Source of the DNA: CAYYHA01 sp964471535
Lineage (GTDB): Bacteria > Myxococcota > Myxococcia > SLRQ01
NCBI GenBank assembly: GCA_964471535.1
Contig: CAYYHA010000005.1
Coordinates: 1-57,823, forward strand
Direction of reading: 5' to 3'
DNA length: 57,823 nt
Part shown: piece by piece, positions 52,353 to 57,823 of the stretch
Numbering within the stretch: position 1 is the stretch's first letter
Layout of the letters: every line of letters begins with the position of its first letter
Position numbers and translations under genes: made by a program
Notes under the pieces: generated by a model
Told to the model about the DNA's origin: nothing
Database searches by the model: none
What the model saw: the letters and a program-made list of their open reading frames with translations, nothing else

Positions 52353-54413
52353 ATGCGGCGCGTTGGACCCATCGAGTTGTTCGCGGCTACCGTGTTCACC
52401 TGCTCCCTCGTCGCCTGCACCTGCGGTGGTGGCGGCACCCCGGCCGATGGCGGCCTGAGTGATGGGGGTCGCACCGACGCGGGCATCGCCGATGGTGGCG
52501 CGCTCGATGGGGGCGCAGCGGATGCCGGGCAACACGATGGCGGCCTCGCCGTGCCGAGCGCGAGCCTCTCCTCGCTCGCGGCCGAGACGCCGGTGGTGGC
52601 GGATGGTGTGACGCAAGGCAGCATCGTCGTCATCGTGCGCGACGAGGCAGGCAATCCCCTCCCTGGTGTCGAAGTTGTTCTGAGTTCCTCGCGCGGTGCC
52701 CAGGATCAACTCACGCAGCCTGACGCGCCCACGGGCAGCGATGGCGCGGCGTACGGAGCCATTGCCTCTGCGGTGCCCGGGGAGACGGTGGTGCGTGCGA
52801 CCGCCGATGGTGTCGCGCTGCTGCGGACTGCACGCGTCCGCTTCATCCTCTGCAGCGGTGCTCCGGGTGACCCCGAACTCTGCGATGGGATGGACAACGA
52901 CTGCGATGGCGCAACGGACGAGGACCTCGTCGGGCCACCTCCCCGGTGCAAGGGCGCCGGAGTGTGCGCGGGCACCGAGGCCGTGTGTGACGGCTCCAAC
53001 GGCTGGCTCTGCAAGTACCCGGACACCTACGTGGACGTGGAGGAGGGTACAGGCCTTTGCGATGGGCTCGACAACGATTGCGATGGCGAGACGGACGAAG
53101 GGCTGGACGTACCGGCTGACGTCTGTCCTGCGCCTCTTGGGGTCTGCGTCGATGCCACGCCGAGCTGCCAGGGTGAGAACGGGTGGGTGTGCACCTTCCC
53201 CCCTGGCTATGTCGCCGACGAGGGCAGTGACCCCACCTACTGCGACGGGCTCGACAACGATTGCGACGGCTTGGTCGACGAAGGTTGTGACTGCGTGAAC
53301 GGGACGACCATGCCCTGTGGCACCGATGTTGGCGCCTGCACCCCAGGGGAACAGACCTGTGTGAACGGAAGCTGGGGCCCCTGTTCTGGCCAAGGACCCG
53401 TTGCGGAGCAGTGCAACCTGCTCGATGACGACTGCGACGGCCAGACCGACGAGCCCGATGCGCAGGGCTGCCAGCTGTACTACTACGACGCTGACGGTGA
53501 CGGCGTTGGAATCGAAGATTCCATGTGCCTGTGTTCCGCGCAGGGTCTCTACCGCTCGATGCAGAGCGGCGACTGCAACGACCTCGACCCCAATGTGTCT
53601 CCCGATGCCACCGAGCAGTGCAACCTGGTCGACGATGACTGCGACGGCCAGACGGACGAGGCAGATGCCGTAGGCTGCCAGTACTACTACGCGGACCAAG
53701 ATATGGATGGATATGGCGCCGGCCTTGGTGCCTGCCTGTGCAGTGCCGATGCGGTCTACAGCAGTCCCTATGGAAACGACTGTCAGGACGGCGACGCCTC
53801 CATCTACCCTGGGGCGACCGAGTGGTGCGATGGGCTCGACAACGACTGCGATGGCACCACCGACGAGGGAGCCGACGCTTTCTGCGACGATGGGAACGCC
53901 TGCAACGGCATCGAGACCTGTGGCGCACAGGGATGCCAAGCGGGGACTCCGCCTGTCTGTGACGACGGCGTCGCCTGCACCCTAGACAGCTGCGACCCCA
54001 GCACCGGATGCGTGTATGTCCCGGATCCCGTTGCCTGTGACGACGCCGATCCCTGCACCGTGGACCAATGCGATCCGGTTCAGGGCTGCACCCATGCGCC
54101 CGTCGACTGCGACGATGCAGATCCCTGCACCACCGATGTGTGTGTGGTCCTCTCCCCCGATGCGTTCCACTGCGCACACGTCCCCCTTTTGTGCGACGAC
54201 GGCGTGGCCTGCACCGCGGACAGTTGCGATGCGGCAGCGGGGGGCTGCGTGCACCAACCCCAGGACTCGGCCTGCGACGACGGGAACGTGTGCACCATCG
54301 ATCTGTGCGACGGGCAGCAAGGCTGTGCCCATCTTCCCAACGACGGGGCACCCTGTTCGCCTGGCACCGGCACCTGTGGGACGTGCCAGGGCGGGGTGTG
54401 CGTTCCCTGCTAG
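52353..54413 (+). CDS. Surface-type lipoprotein with Ig-like domain and MopE-like repeats
   Basis: ATG 52353 follows GGGAGGG. The 686-residue protein has lipobox LVAC, a Gly/Asp tether of repeated DGG/DAG units (residues 25-65), and one bacterial Ig-like domain (about 70-165). Six MopE-type repeats of the form CDGLDNDCDGxTDE follow (about 178-515), two of them with a longer YYYxDxDxDG insert, then a Cys-rich tail with repeated CDDxxxCTxDxCD units and terminal CVPC. This is the classic myxobacterial Cu-binding_MopE style of cell-surface protein, likely calcium-stabilised; metal ligands are inferred. It is divergent from astA with 174 bp between. Confidence 0.9.
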   Translation: MRRVGPIELFAATVFTCSLVACTCGGGGTPADGGLSDGGRTDAGIADGGALDGGAADAGQHDGGLAVPSASLSSLAAETPVVADGVTQGSIVVIVRDEAGNPLPGVEVVLSSSRGAQDQLTQPDAPTGSDGAAYGAIASAVPGETVVRATADGVALLRTARVRFILCSGAPGDPELCDGMDNDCDGATDEDLVGPPPRCKGAGVCAGTEAVCDGSNGWLCKYPDTYVDVEEGTGLCDGLDNDCDGETDEGLDVPADVCPAPLGVCVDATPSCQGENGWVCTFPPGYVADEGSDPTYCDGLDNDCDGLVDEGCDCVNGTTMPCGTDVGACTPGEQTCVNGSWGPCSGQGPVAEQCNLLDDDCDGQTDEPDAQGCQLYYYDADGDGVGIEDSMCLCSAQGLYRSMQSGDCNDLDPNVSPDATEQCNLVDDDCDGQTDEADAVGCQYYYADQDMDGYGAGLGACLCSADAVYSSPYGNDCQDGDASIYPGATEWCDGLDNDCDGTTDEGADAFCDDGNACNGIETCGAQGCQAGTPPVCDDGVACTLDSCDPSTGCVYVPDPVACDDADPCTVDQCDPVQGCTHAPVDCDDADPCTTDVCVVLSPDAFHCAHVPLLCDDGVACTADSCDAAAGGCVHQPQDSACDDGNVCTIDLCDGQQGCAHLPNDGAPCSPGTGTCGTCQGGVCVPC

Positions 54414-54447
54414 GGCTGCCGCCGTCTCCACGACACGGCGCCCAACC

Positions 54448-55296
54448 CTATTTACGGCGCTGCCGCAGGTGGGCAACAAGGGCTTCGTATTCGGCTCGGC
54501 CGAGGCCATGGCTGCCGGGGGAGGGCCCGCGGCCAGGACCGTGCCAGTCGCTCCCGCCGGTGGGCAGGAGCCCGAGACCCCGTGCGAAGGCGCGGTAGCG
54601 TCGCTCGAGCGTCTCGTCGTGCCCGGGGTGGCACACCTCTAGTGCATCGAGTCCCATCTGTCGGAGACGCGAGAGCTCCTCGCGGCCTGCGGGGGCCGGC
54701 CGGTAGACGCCCGGGTGGGCGAGGGCGGCGAGGCCCCCGGCGGCGTGGATGGCCCCGATGGCCTCGCCCACGCTGGGGCGCGCCTTGAAGACGCAGGCGG
54801 GGCGCCCGGTACCCAGCCACCGGTCGAAGGCCTCGGCCACCGAAGCAACGTAGCCCTTCTCCACCAGCGCGCGGGCGAAGTGGGGACGCCCTAGGGACTC
54901 GCCTCGCGCGTGGCGCCGGGCTTCCTCGAGGGAGACGGGCATGCCCAGGGAGGCGAGGCGCCGGGCGAGCCGCTCCCCGGCGCGGAGCCGTTCCTGACGC
55001 GCCGCGTCGAGCAGGGCCATCAGAACCGGCGCCTCAGGGTCGACGAAGAGGCCCAACACGTGGCGCTCCCGGCCTCGGTCCTCGCAGGAGATCTCCACGC
55101 CACAGGCGATCTGCAGCGAAGGGGGGGCGGCGGCCGCGGCGCGGGCGAGACCGGAGGTGGTGTCGTGGTCGGTGAGGGCGAGGACCGAAAGACCGGCCCT
55201 GGCGGCGCAACGCACCAATTCTTCGGGAGAATCGAGCCCGTCACTCGCAGTGGAGTGGGCGTGCAGATCGGCGTGGACGGGGGGGCTTCGGGCCAT
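54448..55296 (-). CDS. PHP-domain phosphoesterase (RNase AM / YciV-like)
   Basis: ATG 55296 gives 282 residues. Metal-binding motifs of the PHP superfamily are all visible: HADLHAHSTASDG, LTDHDTTSG, CGVEISCE, LAHPGVY and GGSDWHGPG. The length and motif spacing match the YciV/TrpH type, which hydrolyses 3',5'-nucleoside bisphosphates and 5'-RNA ends. There is no clear ribosome-binding site before this ATG; earlier in-frame starts would lie in the promoter area. It converges on the lipoprotein gene with 34 bp between. Confidence 0.92.
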   Translation of the reverse strand: MARSPPVHADLHAHSTASDGLDSPEELVRCAARAGLSVLALTDHDTTSGLARAAAAAPPSLQIACGVEISCEDRGRERHVLGLFVDPEAPVLMALLDAARQERLRAGERLARRLASLGMPVSLEEARRHARGESLGRPHFARALVEKGYVASVAEAFDRWLGTGRPACVFKARPSVGEAIGAIHAAGGLAALAHPGVYRPAPAGREELSRLRQMGLDALEVCHPGHDETLERRYRAFARGLGLLPTGGSDWHGPGRGPSPGSHGLGRAEYEALVAHLRQRRK

Positions 55297-55381
55297 GGGC
55301 GGGAGGTTGTCAGGGGTGGGTGCCAGTGCTACACCACGCCACGACCCTATCCCATCGCACACCGAGGACAGGAGCTTGAAG

Positions 55382-55837
55382 ATGCCCATCGAAAAAGGTC
55401 AGCCCGCACCCGATTTCACTCTCGTCGACCAGGACGGGAACGAGCACACCCTCTCCCAGTACCGCGGCAAGCCCGTGGTCCTCATCTTCTATCCCCTCGA
55501 TTTCTCACCGGTTTGTTCCAAGGAACACGCCTGTCTCGTCGAAGACCTGTCGAAGTTCAACGAACTCGACGCGGTGGTGCTCGGGATCTCCGTCGATTCG
55601 AAGTGGTGCCACAAGGCCTTCGCCGAGGCGAAGGGCATCCGCTACCCGCTCCTCGCGGACTTCCACCCGAAGGGGGCCGTGGCGGAGAAGTACGGGCTCT
55701 ATCTCGCCGACAAAGGGATTACCAACCGCGCCACCGTGATCGTCGATCGCGACGGGAAGGTGGCGGAGGTGCTCCTCCACGACATCCCCGAGCAGCGGAG
55801 CGATGAGAAGATTCTCGAGATTCTCAAGACCCTCTGA
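55382..55837 (+). CDS. Peroxiredoxin (BCP/AhpE-like)
   Basis: The 151-residue protein has the AhpC/TSA fold with QPAPDFTLVDQDG and the active site FYPLDFSPVCSKEHACL. Cys45 is the peroxidatic residue, and Cys51 could be a resolving residue (usual BCP spacing is five residues, here six). A third Cys lies in SKWCHKAF. It reduces hydroperoxides using thioredoxin or a similar donor. The start overlaps no other gene and is 85 bp from the divergent PHP gene. Confidence 0.95.
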   Translation: MPIEKGQPAPDFTLVDQDGNEHTLSQYRGKPVVLIFYPLDFSPVCSKEHACLVEDLSKFNELDAVVLGISVDSKWCHKAFAEAKGIRYPLLADFHPKGAVAEKYGLYLADKGITNRATVIVDRDGKVAEVLLHDIPEQRSDEKILEILKTL

Positions 55838-55994
55838 TGGGGTCCCTCCCCAAAGGCCCCAGTCGACACACGCCCGTCGAACCCAAGCGACACACTCAAG
55901 GGCCGGCTCGTGCTTGCGTGGTGAGTGCGCGAGGCGCTGCCGGCGGTAGGTGCGCGGCGGCACCGGGAGACGACGCCCCGCGCGGAGAGCTGCC

Positions 55995-57068
55995 ATGTCC
56001 GACAAGACCATCGTCCACGTGGTGGGCACCGGTACCATCGGCGAGCCCCTCATCCATCTCCTCTCCGTCCTGAAGAAGGACCTCGGCATCGACGAGGTGA
56101 CCTTTCACAAGAACACCCCGCGCCGGGTGGACAAGCCCAAGCTGAAGCACCTCATCGACGCCGGGGCGCGCCTCGCCGCGAGCGCGGAGAAGCGGCCAGG
56201 CTTCGAGGAGCTGGGCCTCACCCCCGAGTTCGAAGCCGAGGAGGCCATCGAACGCGCCGATGTGGTGATCGACTGCACGCCCGAGGGGGTCGGTCGCAAG
56301 AACAAAGCGCAGTACTACGAGAAGTACCTCTCCTCGACCAAGGGCTTCATCGCCCAGGGCAGCGAGTTCGGCTTCGGGAAGATGTACGCGCGGGGGATCA
56401 ACGATGCCGCCCTCGAGCCGGGGAAGGATCGCTTCCTCCAGGTCGTCAGCTGCAACACCCACAACATCTCGGTGATGCTCAAGACGCTCGCTGGAAACGA
56501 CGAGGGCGGCCTCGACCTCGACCATGGCGACTTCGTCTGCCTGCGCCGGGCCAACGACGTGAGCCAGGATGGAGGCTTCGTGGCCAGCCCACAGGTGGGC
56601 AAGCATGGAGACCCAAAGTTCGGGACACACCACGCCCGCGACGCCCATCTGCTCTTCAAGACCGTGGGGCTGACCCCCGACATCTTCAGCAGCGCAGTCA
56701 AGCTGAATACGCAGCTGATGCACGCGCTCTGGTTCCACCTCCACCTCACCCGGGAGACCACGCTGGAAGAGGTCGTCGAACGCCTGCAGGCGAACGCCCG
56801 GGTGGCGCTGACGTACAAGACCAGCGCCAACACCGTCTTTTCCTTCGGGCGTGAGCACGGCTTCTACGGGCGGATCCTCAACAACACGGTGGTGAGCGTG
56901 CCGACGCTACAGGTTCGCCGTGGCCGGGAGGTGGTCGGGTTCTGCTTCACGCCCCAGGACGGCAACTCGCTCTTGTCCTCGGTGGCGGCGACGCTGTGGC
57001 TCCTCGATCCCGAGACGGTGGACGCGCGGCTGGCCTGCCTGCGTCCCTACATGTTCGACGAGGTGTAG
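55995..57068 (+). CDS. gap: Type II (archaeal-type) glyceraldehyde-3-phosphate dehydrogenase
   Basis: The 357-residue protein matches the archaeal rather than the usual bacterial GAPDH class. Marks are the N-terminal VVGTGTIGEPLIHLL, IDCTPEGVGRKNK, the active-site motif VVSCNTHNIS (nucleophile Cys153, where archaea have SCNTT) and THHARDAHLL containing the likely catalytic His. It would oxidise glyceraldehyde 3-phosphate with NAD(P). Length is near the archaeal 330-345. No typical bacterial type I gap gene is in the window. Transfer from archaea or shared ancestry with other bacterial type II enzymes is possible. Confidence 0.88.
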   Translation: MSDKTIVHVVGTGTIGEPLIHLLSVLKKDLGIDEVTFHKNTPRRVDKPKLKHLIDAGARLAASAEKRPGFEELGLTPEFEAEEAIERADVVIDCTPEGVGRKNKAQYYEKYLSSTKGFIAQGSEFGFGKMYARGINDAALEPGKDRFLQVVSCNTHNISVMLKTLAGNDEGGLDLDHGDFVCLRRANDVSQDGGFVASPQVGKHGDPKFGTHHARDAHLLFKTVGLTPDIFSSAVKLNTQLMHALWFHLHLTRETTLEEVVERLQANARVALTYKTSANTVFSFGREHGFYGRILNNTVVSVPTLQVRRGREVVGFCFTPQDGNSLLSSVAATLWLLDPETVDARLACLRPYMFDEV

Positions 57069-57089
57069 GGGGCCGAAGGCGGTGCGGTG

Positions 57090-57823
57090 ATGGCGCAGGA
57101 GGACACGGCGCAGGAGGACATGGCCCAAGAGGACCAAGAGCAGCCCGAGTCGAGCGAGGACGCAGCGGAGGATCCCGACACCGGCGATGGCTCCGTCCAC
57201 GTCGTCGGTGCCCGGGCGGTGCCGTCCGGCTCGGCCCAGAAGCGTCCTGCTGCCGAGGACGAAGGCCCAGGCTCCGACGACGTGCAGGACCTGCCCGAGG
57301 GCGATGCAGGTAGGGTCTCTGTAGAGAACGACGAGGCGGGCGACGACGAGGGGGACGAGGAGGAGGAAGACGTCGAGGACGAGCTCGAGGGGCTCGACGA
57401 GGCCGATGCGGGTGCAGAGGGGGACGAGGACGAGGCGGTCGACATCGACCCGCCCGATGAAGACTCTCCCTGGACGCGTCACGACACCGCCCTCGATCCG
57501 GAGCTGCGCGCGGCCCTCGAGGCCGCCGCAGACGAGCTGGAAGAGGAGGAAGACGAAGAGGCGGAGGCCCCCGAGGTCATCGAGCCCGCGATTCCCCGGG
57601 AGAAGCTCGATCCCGAGGCACTGAAGGTCATTCGCCGCCTTCGCCGCTTCGATCACGAGGCCTATCTGGTCGGTGGGTGCGTGCGCGATCTGCTCCTCGG
57701 GTTGACGCCGAAGGACTTCGACGTGGCGACCAGCGCCCGTCCCGAGGAGACCCGCGAGGTCTTCTCCAACTGCCGCCTCATCGGCCGGCGCTTCCGGCTG
57801 GCGCACGTCTATTTCAAGGGCGG
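57090..57823 (+). CDS. pcnB: Poly(A) polymerase / tRNA nucleotidyltransferase family, N-terminal part (partial)
   Basis: ATG 57090 opens a frame that runs off the window end (244 residues seen). The first 170 residues are strongly acidic and low complexity (repeats of AQED, then runs such as GDEEEEDVEDELEG) and look disordered. The nucleotidyltransferase head follows: LKVIRRLRRFDHEAYLVGGC, VRDLLLGLTPKDFDVATSA (metal-binding Asp-x-Asp) and CRLIGRRFRLAHVYF. This matches bacterial PcnB/CCA enzymes, and RRFRLAHV is closer to PcnB. The acidic extension is unusual. The gene follows gap by 21 bp. Confidence 0.85.
   Translation, partial: MAQEDTAQEDMAQEDQEQPESSEDAAEDPDTGDGSVHVVGARAVPSGSAQKRPAAEDEGPGSDDVQDLPEGDAGRVSVENDEAGDDEGDEEEEDVEDELEGLDEADAGAEGDEDEAVDIDPPDEDSPWTRHDTALDPELRAALEAAADELEEEEDEEAEAPEVIEPAIPREKLDPEALKVIRRLRRFDHEAYLVGGCVRDLLLGLTPKDFDVATSARPEETREVFSNCRLIGRRFRLAHVYFKG

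Noticed and set aside
51093..53939. Minus-strand frame extending astA upstream by nearly 600 codons
   Set aside because: It is the antisense of the MopE-type lipoprotein gene. AstA homology starts at 52178 and its length then matches the family.
54414..54447. Possible terminator between the MopE lipoprotein and PHP genes
   Set aside because: Only a 4-bp GCCG/CGGC pairing with no T tract is present in the 34-bp spacer; too weak to annotate.

Overview
This is a very GC-rich window, about 57.8 kb with four 10-N scaffold gaps. It looks like a draft chromosome of a Myxococcota-type (deltaproteobacterial) organism. The evidence is: the recA promoter carries a match to the LexA box described for Myxococcus xanthus; there is a Ser/Thr kinase with PEGA domains; there are several MopE-type Asp/Cys repeat lipoproteins; GTG starts and ATGA/GTGA overlaps are frequent; and signal-peptide or lipobox proteins of unknown function are dense. 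The species is an inference. No phage, insertion sequence, CRISPR array or rRNA was seen.

Layout. (1) 1-8262, minus strand: a seven-gene run of TetR repressor, lipoprotein adaptor, RND permease, TolC, ExbB, ExbD and a TonB-like protein. It appears to be driven by one promoter with an operator-like palindrome over its -10. (2) 8583-16325, plus: two very large paralogous TPR/DUF3857/transglutaminase exported proteins, the first with an intact Cys-His-Asp triad and the second having lost Cys and His. A PEGA-domain Ser/Thr kinase converges on them. (3) 18602-22099, plus: an exported TPR/two-helix protein ending in GRF, then a lipoprotein with Ig-like and propeller-like regions. (4) 22109-29764, minus: a second GRF-ending exported protein (PEGA type), a 12-repeat Asp/Cys lipoprotein, a TatT-like lipoprotein, a TRAP solute receptor, a fused TRAP permease and a pseudopilin-like membrane protein. 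(5) 29855-35080: RluA-type pseudouridine synthase, PilZ protein, a polytopic orphan, recA with its SOS promoter and an odd C-rich leader, and a ThuA-like lipoprotein. (6) 35411-39884: argC, then two HEAT-repeat exported proteins and a HAMP-type membrane protein.

(7) 39911-45083: glycerate 2-kinase (gapped), fmt, rsmB, a single-domain response regulator, rpe. (8) 45182-49518: tRNA-Pro(CGG) with a near-consensus promoter, a SprT-like metallopeptidase, a DedA protein, a transglutaminase-like exported protein, and three DUF309 domains in two genes, all closely spaced or overlapping. (9) 49625-52178, minus: astA-astD of arginine succinyltransferase catabolism. (10) 52353-57823: a MopE-type lipoprotein, a PHP phosphoesterase, a peroxiredoxin, an archaeal-type (type II) glyceraldehyde-3-phosphate dehydrogenase, and the start of a poly(A) polymerase gene with a long acidic N-terminal extension.

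Housekeeping genes (recA, argC, fmt, rsmB, rpe, pcnB, tRNA) are interspersed with lineage-specific envelope modules. Three arrangements stand out: the TonB/ExbBD-coupled efflux operon, the active/dead transglutaminase pair, and two similar [GRF-ending exported protein + Cys-rich lipoprotein] gene pairs, one of which heads a TRAP transport operon.
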